Made by a program: the position numbers and the translations under genes. A stretch of 64,000 bases of DNA, from positions 16,762-80,761 of the forward strand of contig JAJZZC010000001.1 of NCBI GenBank assembly GCA_021797775.1. Direction: 5' to 3'. The DNA is from Bacillota bacterium. GTDB lineage: Bacteria; Bacillota; Sulfobacillia; RBS10-35; JAJYVN01. Under the pieces are notes generated by a model, which was not told the DNA's origin, made no database searches, and was given only the letters and a program-made list of their open reading frames with translations. Positions 36,618 to 46,246 of this stretch are shown piece by piece (the first letter of the stretch is position 1; each line of letters opens with the position of its first letter).

Positions 36618-36960
36618 GATTCGTATAGGCGTGGGAGACGGGGGCGGCTGGCACGCCACGCATGGCGGCGCACCGGCGCGCGGACCCCAGAGCGTACGGC
36701 CGGTGGCGCAAAGGCGCGCTGGGCCGGCCGGCGCAAACCGGATCGGTATGGCCGACGGCATCGCGAGACCCCGCAGACAAGGGCAATCACGCTGGCGGAC
36801 CGCGGTCGCAGGCGCCAAACCGGGCAGCGCTCCCCCGGTGGCGTCCCCGCCCGACCGGCGCGAGGCTCACGGAACCGGCCCTCGCACTGGCCATCGACCG
36901 TGTCTCCACCGGGCGCCTCGCCCTCGCAGCCTGAAGGGCGACCACGCGCTGCGCCACATT
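36618..36960. other. non-coding, nothing recognised
   Basis: Spacer between repeat copy 3 and the aromatic-operon terminator. No gene remnant seen. Confidence 0.4.
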
Positions 36961-36980
36961 CCCCTCCTCCGGAGGGGCTA

Positions 36981-37022
36981 GGGGGCTCGGGGACCCGCCT
37001 GGAACGGGTCCCCAAGCCCCCC
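36981..37022 (-). terminator. terminator of the aromatic operon
   Basis: A stem of about 17 bp (GGGGGCTCGGGGACCCG against CGGGTCCCCAAGCCCCC, one mismatch) with a 7-nt loop, directly after the methyltransferase stop codon at 37026. Confidence 0.75.
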
Positions 37023-37025
37023 CGC

Positions 37026-37796
37026 CTAGCCCTCGGGCCGCTCGGCCACACACAGGAAACGGCCGCTGTCCCGCGCCAGGGGCTGGAGTTGCAGGTCACC
37101 GACCAGCAGGATGTCCAGACCCGCTTGGTCCAGCAATTGCGTGATCTCCGCCAGCGGATAGGCGCGCTCGCGGTGCACCTCGCGGATCTGGCGGTAGAGA
37201 CCGTCGCCCTGACGGACAAATGCGGTGAGAACCAACGTGTTCACATCGGTCTCGTGGTCGTGGGTGCTCTGCCAGGCGACAAAGATATCGTCGTCCGGCG
37301 TCTCGATCCGCTCGCTGGTGCCCCACTCCTCGGCGAGGCCCGCCCGCGTGTTCATGTCGAAGACGAACAGCCCGCCGGGCCGGAGGCAGTCATGCACGCA
37401 CTTGAAGGCCGAACCCAGTTCCTCTGCGGTCAGCAGGTAGTTGAGGGCGTCGAACATGCAGGTGACCGCGTCCACCTGGCGCTGCAGCACGAAGTCGCGC
37501 GCATCGGCCTGCAGCCACTCCACGCGCACGCCCGCGGACGCGCCCAGCGCCCGCGCCTCCGCCAGCATGCGGGCGGAGATGTCGATGCCGGTGACGTCGT
37601 AACCCTCCCGTGCCAGTTGGATCGCGGCGTCACCGGTGCCGCAGGCCAGGTCGCAGATGCGCCGCGGCCTGCGCCCGAAGCGATCGAACAGTTCGGGCAG
37701 GCGCACCGCCAGCGCCCGGCTGAACCGGGTGAAACCCGCCCTCCGATAGATCGTTGCCAGTTCCTCGTACGTGCCCGCGCCCGTCGGCGCCCCCAC
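37026..37796 (-). CDS. class I SAM-dependent methyltransferase
   Basis: 256 residues. Rossmann SAM site ICDLACGTGDAAIQLAREGY, acidic loop GIDISARML, motif II VDAVTCMFDALNYLL, and a LRPGGLFVFDMNT strand. The second half (VLTAFVRQGDGLYRQIREVH, ERAYPLAEITQLLDQAGL) matches the YodH/UbiE-like group with an inserted beta-sheet. The target is probably a small molecule. The GTG at 37796 lies about 10 nt after GAGGAG. It is last in the Tyr T-box operon, 49 bp after tyrA, so its product is presumably needed when tyrosine is limiting; no specific reaction can be named. Confidence 0.82.
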   Translation of the reverse strand: MGAPTGAGTYEELATIYRRAGFTRFSRALAVRLPELFDRFGRRPRRICDLACGTGDAAIQLAREGYDVTGIDISARMLAEARALGASAGVRVEWLQADARDFVLQRQVDAVTCMFDALNYLLTAEELGSAFKCVHDCLRPGGLFVFDMNTRAGLAEEWGTSERIETPDDDIFVAWQSTHDHETDVNTLVLTAFVRQGDGLYRQIREVHRERAYPLAEITQLLDQAGLDILLVGDLQLQPLARDSGRFLCVAERPEG

Positions 37797-37845
37797 CCCG
37801 TCACCGCTCCTCTCCCGCTGCGGACGACCGGTCCCCGCGGCGGCC

Positions 37846-39014
37846 TCATCGTCGCTGTGCCCGATGACCCAAGCCCTCCAACACGGCGAGCGCGGCGTCG
37901 GCCTCCCCGGCCGTCGCGAAACCCAGGCGCAAGGTGCCGCCTTCTCCCTCACGCAGCCGCAGGATCTCGATGTCCTGCACGTTGATCCCGCGCTCCCCCA
38001 GGGCACCGCACAGGTGCCCCAACACCCCGGGCCGGTCGGGGACGAAGAGCACCAGGTCGTGGTAGGCCGGAAGGAGGCCCTTGCCGCGCGCGGGGAGCCG
38101 TCCACGCACCGCGCGGGCATCCGTGAAGTGGCGCGTGAGGGACGCCCGGTCTCCGGCGGCCACCGCGCGCCGCACGTCGGTGAGCAGGGCCTGGACGGCG
38201 TCGATCCCGGCGACGACGCGGTCGCGATTGGTATCCAGGACATCGAGCCAGAAGTCCGCGGGGCTCTGCGCGATCCGCGTGGTGTCGCGAAAGCCGCCGC
38301 CGGCCAGGGCCAGCACGCCCGGGTCACCACCCTCGGCCAGGCCGGCGGCCTCCGCCAGGGCCACGGCCACGAGCTGGGGCAGGTGGCTGATGGCCGCCAC
38401 CCGCGCGTCATGCCGCTCGGCGTCCAGGGCGACCGGATGCGCCCCGGTAGCCTCCACCAGCTCGCGCAGCTTGGCTGTCGCCCATTCCGGCCCACCCGGT
38501 TCCGCGCAGATCACCCACACCGCCTGTTCGAAGAGGTACGGGTCGGCCGCTTCGACGCCGGCACGCTCGCTCCCGGCCATGGGGTGACCGCCGACGAAGA
38601 CGGGGGGGGCACGGCCGCGGCGTGCCCGCGGAGGGCCGCCGCCATGGCGGCGGCGATGGCGGCCTTGGTGCTCCCGACGTCCGTGATCAGGCAGCCGGGA
38701 TCCGCCGCCGCCGCCACCTCCGGGGCCATGGCGATGCACGCCCGGATCGGCGCGCCGAGCACGACGACGTCGGCGCCGCGCACCGCCGAGGGCAGATCCA
38801 CCGCCACCTCGTCCACGGCCCCCAACTCCAGAGACCGACGAAGCCGCTCGGGCGTGCGGGAGAAACCGACCACACGGCCCACCGCGCCGCGCTGCCGCCA
38901 GCGCAACCCCAGGCTGCCGCCGATCAGGCCGACCCCCAGGATCGCCGCACGCGCCGCGACGGGGGTTTGGGCCGGTTCCCCCGCGTCCCCGGACGGGCCC
39001 GCCCGCTCAGGCAT
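37846..39014 (-). CDS. tyrA: prephenate dehydrogenase with ACT domain, interrupted by a frameshift
   Basis: It oxidatively decarboxylates prephenate to 4-hydroxyphenylpyruvate in tyrosine synthesis. Frame one (39014 to about 38605) carries the NAD site ILGVGLIGGSLGLRWRQRG and DVGSTKAAI. Frame two (about 38610 to 37846) carries VFVGGHPMAGSERAG, the helical domain (HLPQLVAVALAEAAGL, GGGFRDTTRIAQS) and a C-terminal ACT domain (LVLFVPDRPGVLGHLCGALG). The frames are joined at a run of eight C (38602-38609 on the plus strand as G); one more C restores a 389-codon gene. This is a sequencing error, a real mutation or slippage. The ATG overlaps the aroF stop by 8 bp. Confidence 0.85.
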
Positions 39015-40050
39015 GGGCAGCAGGCGAGCGCGCGGGGTGAAGTTCGCGGTCGATAGCCGCGGCCACACGCTGGACGTCGGCGGCCATGTGCGCAAAGGCC
39101 GCGAAGTTGAGGGTCTGGGGGCCGTCGGAAAGGGCCTCGGCCGGGTTGGGATGGACCTCGACGATCAACCCGTCCGCCCCCGCGGCTACTCCGGCCCGCG
39201 CCAGGGCCGGCACCAGCGCGGAACGGCCGGTTCCGTGGCTCGGATCGACGATGACCGGCAGGTGGCACATCTCCTTGACGACCGGCACCGCGTTGAGGTC
39301 GAGGGTGAAGCGTGTGGCCGTCTCGAACGTCCGGATGCCCCGCTCACAGAGGATCACGTCGTGATTGCCGCCGGCCAGCAGGTACTCGGCGGCCATGAGC
39401 CACTCCTGGATGGTGGCGGCGAGGCCGCGCTTGAGCAACACGGGCATCTTCGTACTGCCCACCTCGCGCAACAGGTCGTAGTTCTGCATGTTGCGCGCAC
39501 CGATCTGCAGGCAGTCCGCGACCCGCGCCACCCGTTCGACGGCTTGCGGGCTCATGACTTCGGTCACGATGGGCAGGCCGACCTCCGCCCGCACTTCGGC
39601 CAGCAGATCCAGGCCCTCCTCGCCGAGGCCGTGGAAGCCGTAGGGCGACGTGCGGGGCTTGTACGCACCGCCGCGCAGGATGCGCGCCCCGGCGGCCTTC
39701 ACGGCGTGCGCCGTCTGCAGCAACTGCTCACGGCTCTCCACGGAACAGGGCCCCGCGATGAGCACCACCTCGGGTCCGCCGACCTCGACGCCGGCCACAC
39801 GGACCAGCGTGGGTTCGGGATGGCCCTCGCGGCTCGCCAGCTTGAACGGTTGGCGGATGGGTACCACCTTCTCCACGCCGTCCATCGCCTCCAGGTCTGT
39901 GCCGGGCAGCACGTTCTTGTCGCCGACTGCGCCGATCACCGTGCGTTCGGAGCCGCGCGAGATGTGGGCGTCAAAGCCCAGGTCCCGCAGCCGGCCGGCC
40001 ACACGGGCGACGGCCGCATCGTCCGCGCCGGGCCTCATGACCACAATCAC
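39007..40050 (-). CDS. aroF: 3-deoxy-7-phosphoheptulonate synthase (DAHP synthase, type I beta)
   Basis: 347 residues. It condenses PEP and erythrose 4-phosphate, the first step of the shikimate pathway. The N-terminal about 70 residues form the ferredoxin-like regulatory domain typical of this subtype ([31 protein letters not shown]). Barrel motifs: [85 protein letters not shown]. The GTG at 40050 is 8 nt after AGGGGG and gives the usual M-I-x-V-M start. First gene after the T-box; translationally coupled to tyrA. Confidence 0.95.
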   Translation of the reverse strand: MIVVMRPGADDAAVARVAGRLRDLGFDAHISRGSERTVIGAVGDKNVLPGTDLEAMDGVEKVVPIRQPFKLASREGHPEPTLVRVAGVEVGGPEVVLIAGPCSVESREQLLQTAHAVKAAGARILRGGAYKPRTSPYGFHGLGEEGLDLLAEVRAEVGLPIVTEVMSPQAVERVARVADCLQIGARNMQNYDLLREVGSTKMPVLLKRGLAATIQEWLMAAEYLLAGGNHDVILCERGIRTFETATRFTLDLNAVPVVKEMCHLPVIVDPSHGTGRSALVPALARAGVAAGADGLIVEVHPNPAEALSDGPQTLNFAAFAHMAADVQRVAAAIDRELHPARSPAAHA

Positions 40051-40149
40051 GACGCGCACCCCCTGCAGTGGTTCCCCGGCCTCGCGCCAACGGTCCGGCT
40101 GGCGCCAAAAGGACGTCCTCCCCGGCAGGCGCCGACGGCCCGCCGGGGC

Positions 40150-40463
40150 AAAAAAAAGCCCCCGCCCGTCGTTAGGGGCGGAGGAACCGCGGTACCACCC
40201 TAGTGTTCCATACGGCATAGCAGCCAGCGCCGTGGAACGCTTTGCCGCCCGCACGGCCGCCCTCGCGGCTCGTCGTGGGCTGTCCCTTACCGCGGGACCA
40301 ACGCCCGGCCATACTGGGCCGTTCCACCGCCGCGGAGGCGACGGAACACCGTTCCTGCCGGGAGCCTCGGGGTGTATTCACGCGCGTCCAGCACCGGGCT
40401 CCCACCGTCCCCGGCTCGCTAGCGCCGACCTGCCACGCTACTCTGCCCCGTCATAGGTGGATC
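40150..40463 (-). promoter_or_regulatory. T-box riboswitch, probably tyrosine-specific
   Basis: The conserved T-box sequence AGGGTGGTACCGCGG (minus strand, 40187-40201) is followed by a terminator hairpin CCTCCGCCC/GGGCGGGGG and eight U (40150-40184). Upstream, in the stem I position, the sequence GTGAATACACCCCGAGGCT places UAC (40374-40376) as the specifier codon. The Ile T-box in this window has AUC immediately before the same ACCCCG-GGCT context, which supports the reading. Uncharged tRNA-Tyr would favour antitermination and expression of aroF-tyrA-methyltransferase. Confidence 0.88.
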
Positions 40464-40469
40464 ATCGCC

Positions 40470-40499
40470 AGTATAGGCAGGCCGCGGCGGGCCCGTCAA
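40470..40499 (-). promoter_or_regulatory. sigma-A promoter of the aromatic operon
   Basis: TTGACG (40494-40499) and TATACT (40470-40475) with an 18-bp spacer; start near 40463, at the beginning of the T-box leader. Confidence 0.75.
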
Positions 40500-40609
40500 C
40501 GGCGGGACGCGAGCCACAGCTGGACGCGGCGCCGCCGCTGCCGGCCCGAGGTGGGCGGCGGTGGGGCGGTGACCGGCGGCGCAACCGCCCCGGCGGCCCT
40601 TGCCCGATC

Positions 40610-40740
40610 CACCTGATTGCCGCGAAGGGGCGGTCCGTCGCCTTGTCGCCCGGGGGCCGGCCCCTCCCCACCACCTCACCCGCCCGCGTCGGGGGGCCTT
40701 CCGCGCCAGCGCCGTCCCCTGACTTTGGCAGGTTCAGGAT
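40610..40740 (-). repeat. dispersed intergenic repeat, copy 4 (131 bp, inverted)
   Basis: Reverse-complement copy of the element at 1008-1140. It is the most diverged: ATCCTGAACCTGCCAAAGTC at its left end, a recognisable GCGGGTGAGGTGGTGGGGAG core, and CCCCTTCGCGGCAATCAGGT at its right end. Confidence 0.8.
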
Positions 40741-40840
40741 CAACCTGCGCGGCCAGTCCGCCTCGACCGCCCCCCTAGGACCACGCGCCCAGGGCCTGCC
40801 GCTCGCAAAGATCCAGGACGCGCCTTCGCGCCTGCGGTGC

Positions 40841-43027
40841 TCAGGTCACGCCCACGGTGACGAACCGGTCCGGCTGGAAGCCGGCGACATGGTCGAAGAT
40901 CGCCAGGACGTTGTTGCCGCCGTGGGGGGTCGCGTAGACTCCCACCCAGCAGCCCAGGAAGCCCATGCCCACTGGCGCGTAGGCCTGGGTCCAGTCCGTC
41001 CCGTCGAGTGACGTATACGCCGTCCAGTGATCAACCTCGAAGTCGAGCCGCAGCCACACCGGGCGCAGAAGGTAGTTGTGCGCCGGCCGGGTCGCACGGC
41101 GCAGGATCACGTCCTTGCCGATCAGGCCCGTCGGGTTGCTGTTCGAGGGCGGGCGGTGATCCCCGAGCGAGGTGCCCGCGAACGGCCGGGTGTGCATGTG
41201 TACGCCTCTGCCCACCGCCACCTCGATGCCGATCTCCCCCGCCATGCTGGAGAGGTCGCTGCGCGCCATCAGGCCGATCTTGGCGCCGTCCGTCAGGCTG
41301 TGGCCCACGTGTGCGGCAATAGAGGCCAGGCGGCAGACGAACCGGCCGCGGCCCGCCACGTAGGCCTGGGCGGCGAAGGTCATGCTGTCGAGGGCGCCAG
41401 CCACCCCCCCGCCCTCGCCGATGACCGTCACCGTGCCGGATCTCTTGTTGACCCACGCCAGGGAAGGGGACGGGACCGGAGGCAACCCCAGGCCGCCGAC
41501 CGGCGGCTCAGGGAAGCGGATGGCGCGCCCGGCACCCTCCGCGGCCATCCCCGCGGCCACCGCGGCACGGAAGCGGCGCCGCGCCTGCGCCCGTGACGCG
41601 GCGGCGCCGCCGGCCGCCTGCTGCGCCGCGTCGATCCGCTGCGTCATCTCGCGAAAGGCGGCGTCCACGCCGATGGTCTGCGCCTCCAGCATCCGGGCGT
41701 AACGCGCGATGATGCCTTTGACCTCCACGGCGGCGTAGCGGAAGGCGCGGCCGAAATACGGTTCGCCGTTGCGCACCGGCAGGACGAAGGCGTCCAGGTT
41801 CTTGTCCCGGAGTGGCGGCGCGAACTGCACCACGATCCGCTTCCATTCCTCCCACAGCGCCGCCTGGTTGGGTCCGGCCAGAGCGGTACGCATGACCAGG
41901 CGCTGCCAGTCGGGACCGAACGCCATCCACTTCAGCAACGCCCACGCCTGCTCGGGGTGGCGCGTCCCGGACCACACCCCGTAGAAGTCGCTGGCTGCGT
42001 ACGCGCTGCGCCGCACCGGCCAGGCAGGATCGGGGAAGAAGTCCCAGCGGAAACCCTTCCACCGCTCCGCCTCGGCGACCTGGCCCCCGTATGTGCCCGT
42101 GTTATGGGTACAGACCACTTTGCCCTTGACGAAGTCGCCGAAGCCGGCGACGCCGTCCCAGAGGAGTTGGTAGCGGGCGCGCCCACAGGCCAAAGACCCC
42201 GGGCTGCTGAGATAACAGCGCGTCGGATCGACGGGGTCCACGTATTCTCCCCCGTAACCCCAGAGCCGGTACGGTGTGATCATGTTATAACTGTAGTCAT
42301 AGCCCGCGTTGTCGAGGTCTGTGCCAAACCGCTGGCGCCTGCCGCGGCCGGGCCGTACCGTCACCGCCTCCCACAGCCGGGTCCAGTCCTGCACCGTCCA
42401 GTCCGGCTGTGGCGATAGGTGGCCGACGCCGTCCACGGCGCTGAGGTTCACGGCATAAGCCTGGGTATGCACGTACGCGGGTACGGCGAAGAGAGCGTGG
42501 GGCTGGCCGGGCGCGAACTGGCCGGCCTCCTGGAAAAACGTCATCTCCCCGGGCGGGAAGATGTCCAGCTGCAGGCGATCGCGCTGGATGTAGGGAGCGA
42601 GATCCAGCATCAGGTCGTTCTGGACGAACGGGCGGAGGATCCAGTCGGAGAAGACATCCGGGCCCGTGCCGGCCAGCATGGCCGCCTGCGTGGCCCCCTG
42701 GTATCCCTGGTCGGTGAACAGCCGGACCTCTACGCCCGGATGATCCGCGAAGAACGACCCCATCCCCGCGGAAAGCAACTCCCAGAGTGCGGGGCCGACA
42801 GCCGTGGGCCAGGCCTGGGAGGGCAGAAGATAGAGCACCACGGGCGCCGCCGCCGCAGGCGTGGGGCGGCTCGACACGGGGCGCCGGGCCCCGCCGCAGG
42901 CCACCAACAGCGTGCCGGCAGCGGCTGCGCCCGTCCCGGCCAGCGCCGCCCGCAAGGCACGACGGCGGGTCCACCCTCCCTCGGCGGCCGCCGCGCCCCG
43001 CCTGGAGAGCATCCATCCTCTGCCCAA
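40841..43027 (-). CDS. Tat-exported solute-binding lipoprotein with C-terminal beta-sandwich-like domain
   Basis: 728 residues. The TTG at 43027 is 8 nt after AAGGAG and gives a twin-arginine signal (WTRRRALRAALAG) ending in lipobox LLVAC, so it is a Tat lipoprotein on the outer membrane face. Residues about 55-470 match family 1 solute-binding proteins (GYQGATQAAMLAGTGPDVFS, LFAVPAYVHTQAYAVN, HPEQAWALLKWMAFG). The last about 200 residues (FAAQAYVAGRGRFVCRLASI, LRPVWLRLDFEVDHW, GCWVGVYATPHG) form the same extra domain as in the protein encoded at 3381-5582. No permease or ATPase gene is adjacent. The frame upstream to 43234 is not protein-like. Confidence 0.82.
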   Translation of the reverse strand: MGRGWMLSRRGAAAAEGGWTRRRALRAALAGTGAAAAGTLLVACGGARRPVSSRPTPAAAAPVVLYLLPSQAWPTAVGPALWELLSAGMGSFFADHPGVEVRLFTDQGYQGATQAAMLAGTGPDVFSDWILRPFVQNDLMLDLAPYIQRDRLQLDIFPPGEMTFFQEAGQFAPGQPHALFAVPAYVHTQAYAVNLSAVDGVGHLSPQPDWTVQDWTRLWEAVTVRPGRGRRQRFGTDLDNAGYDYSYNMITPYRLWGYGGEYVDPVDPTRCYLSSPGSLACGRARYQLLWDGVAGFGDFVKGKVVCTHNTGTYGGQVAEAERWKGFRWDFFPDPAWPVRRSAYAASDFYGVWSGTRHPEQAWALLKWMAFGPDWQRLVMRTALAGPNQAALWEEWKRIVVQFAPPLRDKNLDAFVLPVRNGEPYFGRAFRYAAVEVKGIIARYARMLEAQTIGVDAAFREMTQRIDAAQQAAGGAAASRAQARRRFRAAVAAGMAAEGAGRAIRFPEPPVGGLGLPPVPSPSLAWVNKRSGTVTVIGEGGGVAGALDSMTFAAQAYVAGRGRFVCRLASIAAHVGHSLTDGAKIGLMARSDLSSMAGEIGIEVAVGRGVHMHTRPFAGTSLGDHRPPSNSNPTGLIGKDVILRRATRPAHNYLLRPVWLRLDFEVDHWTAYTSLDGTDWTQAYAPVGMGFLGCWVGVYATPHGGNNVLAIFDHVAGFQPDRFVTVGVT

Positions 43028-43447
43028 GCCGTCCACTCCTTGGCGGGGAAGCCGTCCCGCCGAGCCTGCACCAGAGCCGTCCCCCTTCCGCCAAGCGCGC
43101 GGACGGCGCCCCGTCGCGGCACGTTCCCCCCGGCCGGACGCCTCCTTTGTTCGCACCACGGGCGGCCGACACCTGCCCCGCAGGGCGGACGACGAGCGGG
43201 GAGGCATGGGCCGGGGGGAGGCGATGCAAGGCACGGACCGGCCTGTGGCGGCCCGCGGCCCAGGGGCACCGCACGGATCGCGCTGCGCGCGGGACCCCTT
43301 TGCGCACGGGCCCGCCGCTGCGCCGGGAGCAGCCCGGCGGGGGGGCTGCCGCGCCAGCGGGCGACGCGGCGCGGGGCAAGGGGAGCGCGCGCCGACCGGG
43401 GACGGCCACGCCCCGGCCGGCGGCTCGGACGGGCAGGGGGTCCGGCG
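43028..43447. other. non-coding, nothing firm
   Basis: Lies between ileS and the solute-binding lipoprotein gene on the same strand. A weak CCGCGCC/GGCGCGG stem near 43349-43376 could serve as the ileS terminator. Confidence 0.35.
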
Positions 43448-46228
43448 TCACGAGAGCCCGGAGCCTGAGGCGCCGCGCAAGCGGACTTCAGCGACGACCC
43501 CCGCGCAGCGCGCGCACAAGCCGTCGGCCACCGCGGGCCGGTGCCGCCAGCAGCGTGGGCAGCGCGGGTCGGCGGTCCGCTCCGCGGCGATGGCCGGCTC
43601 GCCCGGCAGGAGCCGCACGCCGGCCACCAGCAGCAGGTCGGCCAGTTCGTCCGCCAAGGGCTGGAGCGAGGTGTACACGGCCTCGGGAAGCGTCGCCGTC
43701 ACAGCGGCCTCCGCCGCCTTCCCGATCCGGCCAGCCGCGACTTCGGCCTCCACCGCGCGGGCCACCTCCGCCCGCAGGCGCAGCAGCGCATTCCACCGCT
43801 CCTCCGCCGCCGGATCCCACGCCGCCGCTGGGGGATCCCCCCACAGCAGCAGGTGCACGGAATCGGGGTCGCCGGGCCGGTGCGGCAGGTGGCCCCAGGC
43901 CTCGTCCGCCGTATACGGCAGGATCGGCGCGATGGCCAGCAGGACGCCGCGCGCCACCTCATACATCGCGGCCTGGCTGGCGCGACGAGCTGGCGCGTCA
44001 GGGGCCTCGCAGTAGAGGCGGTCCTTGGCCACGTCCAGGTAGAAGCTGGACAGGTCCTGGACGCAGAACTCCTGCAACAGATGGTAGACGGCGTTGTAGC
44101 GGTAGCCTTCGTAGGCCTGGACGGCTCGGGTGAGGAAACGGCGCAGGCGCTCCAGCACCCAACGGTCGCGCTCCGGGAGTCCCGCCGGGTCGAACAGAGC
44201 GGCCGGCTCGAACCCGGCAAGGTTCCCCAACAGAAACCGCACCGTGTTACGCACCTTGCGATAGACCTCGCCGACCTGCGCCATGATCGGCTCGGAGACG
44301 CGCACGTCGGCGGTGTAGTCGACCGACGCCACCCACAGGCGCAACACGTCGGCGCCCCAGCGGGGCAGAAGGTCCTGCGGTGTGATCACGTTGCCCAGCG
44401 ACTTATGCATCGCCCGCCCCTGGCCGTCGAGCACCCAGCCGTGGCAGACCACGCCGCGGTAGGGCGCTTCGCCGCGCACCGCTACTGACGTCAGTAGCGA
44501 GGACTGGAACCAACCGCGGAACTGGTCCGGCCCCTCCAGGTAGAGATCGGCCGGCCACCGCAGCTGCGCGTGGTGGGGTAGGACGGCCAGATGGCTACAG
44601 CCGCTGTCGAACCAGACGTCGAGGATGTCGGGGTCCTTGCGTACCGCCGTGCCGCCGCAGCGGGGACAGGAGACGCCCGCGGGGAGGAAGTCCGCCGCGG
44701 GGCGGCGCCACCACGCGTCCGCGCCCTCGGCGCGCACGACGTCCGCCACGCGGCCGAAGACCTCCGGGCACAGCAGGGGCTCGCCGCACCCCTCGCAGTG
44801 CAACACCGGGATCGGCACGCCCCACACCCGCTGCCGCGACAGGCACCAGTCCCCGCGCCCGCGCAGCATGTCGACCATGCGCTGCTCGCCCCAGGCTGGG
44901 TGCCACCGCACCGCGCGCGCCGCGGCCTCCGCCCGTTCGCGGAACGCCTCCACGTTGCAGAACCACTGCTCGGTGGCGCGCCAGACCACCGGCTTGCGGC
45001 AACGCCAGCAGTGCGCGTACTCGTGCCGCACGCGCCCGGCGTGCCAGAGGGCGCCGCGGCCGCGCAGGAGATCGAGGATGCGTGGCTCCGCCTCGGTGTA
45101 CAGCAGTCCCGCGACCGGCCCGCCCTCGGCGGTGAAGCGCCCCTGCGGATCGAGCGGCTGGATGACCGGCAAACCGTACCGCCGCCCGGTGTCGAAGTCC
45201 TCGCGGCCGTGGCCGGGGGCCGTGTGCACGAGGCCGGTGCCCTCGTCGGCGCTCACGTAGTCCGCCAGGACGATGGGGCTGTCGCGATCGAGGAAGGGGT
45301 GGGTGCAGACGATGCCCTGCAGATCCGCTCCTTGGAAGGAGGCCAGCGTGTCGCCCGGCGTGACGCCCTCGGGGGAAAGGGGGGCGAAGGTGGCCGCGAC
45401 GCAGGTCGCGGCCAGCAGGATCGGCCCGCGCGCGCTCTGCACCACCACATAGCGCAGGTCGGGGTGGACGGCGATCGCCACGTTGGCCGGCAGGGTCCAG
45501 GGCGTGGTCGTCCAGATCGCCGCACGCGTGCCCTCGGGGAGTCGGGCCCGGCCGTCGCGCACCGGGAAGAGCACGGTGACGCCCAAGGACTCGGTGTCGC
45601 GGAATTCGACCTCGGCCTCGGCCAGCGCGGTCGTGCAGTCGACGCACCAGTACACGGGCCGCAGGCCCCGGTAGATCCGGCCGTCCACCGCCATCCGCCC
45701 GAAGGCGGCGATCTCCTCCGCCTCAAACGCGGGGTCCAGTGTGGTGTAGGGGTGGGCCCAGTCGGCCGTCACGCCAAGGCGCGCGAACTGGGCGGTCATC
45801 GTGTCGAGGAACTGCAGGGCGAAGGCGCGGCAGCGCGCTCGGATCTCCAGGGGCTCGGTACGCGCGCGGTCCATCTTGTAGTGGCGCAGGGCCTGGAGTT
45901 CGATCGGCAGGCCGTGGGTGTCCCACCCGGGAACGTTGGGGGCGTCGTAGCCGCGCAGGGTCGCGAAGCGCACGACGAAGTCCTTCAGCGACTTGCCCAG
46001 CGCCGTGCCCATGTGGATATTGCCGTTCACGTAGGGCGGGCCGTCGTGCAGGATGAAAGGCGGCCGACCCGCTCGGGCGGCGCGCGTACGCCCGTACAGG
46101 TCCCCCTCCTCCCAACGCCGCTGGATCGCCGGCTCGCGGCGCGGCAAATCCGCCTTCATCGAGAAATCGGTACGCGGCAGGTTGAGCGTGGCGCGCCACT
46201 GTTCGGGCTCGTCGGGCAAGGCCGTCAC
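43448..46228 (-). CDS. ileS: isoleucyl-tRNA synthetase
   Basis: 926 residues. Class I signature HDGPPYVNGNIHMG (HIGH variant HMG), editing-domain segments WTTTPWTLPANVAIAVHP and GTGLVHTAPGHGREDFDTG, LDVWFDSGCSH, and the second signature as GRAMHKSLGN instead of the usual GRKMSKSLGN. The C-terminal zinc-binding end is present (CPRCWRHRPAVADGLCARC). It is the eubacterial type IleRS (about 930 residues). The GTG start follows a weak GCGGGG site. A T-box directly upstream ties its expression to uncharged tRNA-Ile. It appears to be a single-gene transcript. Confidence 0.96.
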   Translation of the reverse strand: MTALPDEPEQWRATLNLPRTDFSMKADLPRREPAIQRRWEEGDLYGRTRAARAGRPPFILHDGPPYVNGNIHMGTALGKSLKDFVVRFATLRGYDAPNVPGWDTHGLPIELQALRHYKMDRARTEPLEIRARCRAFALQFLDTMTAQFARLGVTADWAHPYTTLDPAFEAEEIAAFGRMAVDGRIYRGLRPVYWCVDCTTALAEAEVEFRDTESLGVTVLFPVRDGRARLPEGTRAAIWTTTPWTLPANVAIAVHPDLRYVVVQSARGPILLAATCVAATFAPLSPEGVTPGDTLASFQGADLQGIVCTHPFLDRDSPIVLADYVSADEGTGLVHTAPGHGREDFDTGRRYGLPVIQPLDPQGRFTAEGGPVAGLLYTEAEPRILDLLRGRGALWHAGRVRHEYAHCWRCRKPVVWRATEQWFCNVEAFRERAEAAARAVRWHPAWGEQRMVDMLRGRGDWCLSRQRVWGVPIPVLHCEGCGEPLLCPEVFGRVADVVRAEGADAWWRRPAADFLPAGVSCPRCGGTAVRKDPDILDVWFDSGCSHLAVLPHHAQLRWPADLYLEGPDQFRGWFQSSLLTSVAVRGEAPYRGVVCHGWVLDGQGRAMHKSLGNVITPQDLLPRWGADVLRLWVASVDYTADVRVSEPIMAQVGEVYRKVRNTVRFLLGNLAGFEPAALFDPAGLPERDRWVLERLRRFLTRAVQAYEGYRYNAVYHLLQEFCVQDLSSFYLDVAKDRLYCEAPDAPARRASQAAMYEVARGVLLAIAPILPYTADEAWGHLPHRPGDPDSVHLLLWGDPPAAAWDPAAEERWNALLRLRAEVARAVEAEVAAGRIGKAAEAAVTATLPEAVYTSLQPLADELADLLLVAGVRLLPGEPAIAAERTADPRCPRCWRHRPAVADGLCARCAGVVAEVRLRGASGSGLS

Positions 46229-46246
46229 CCCCGCTTAAACGACAAG

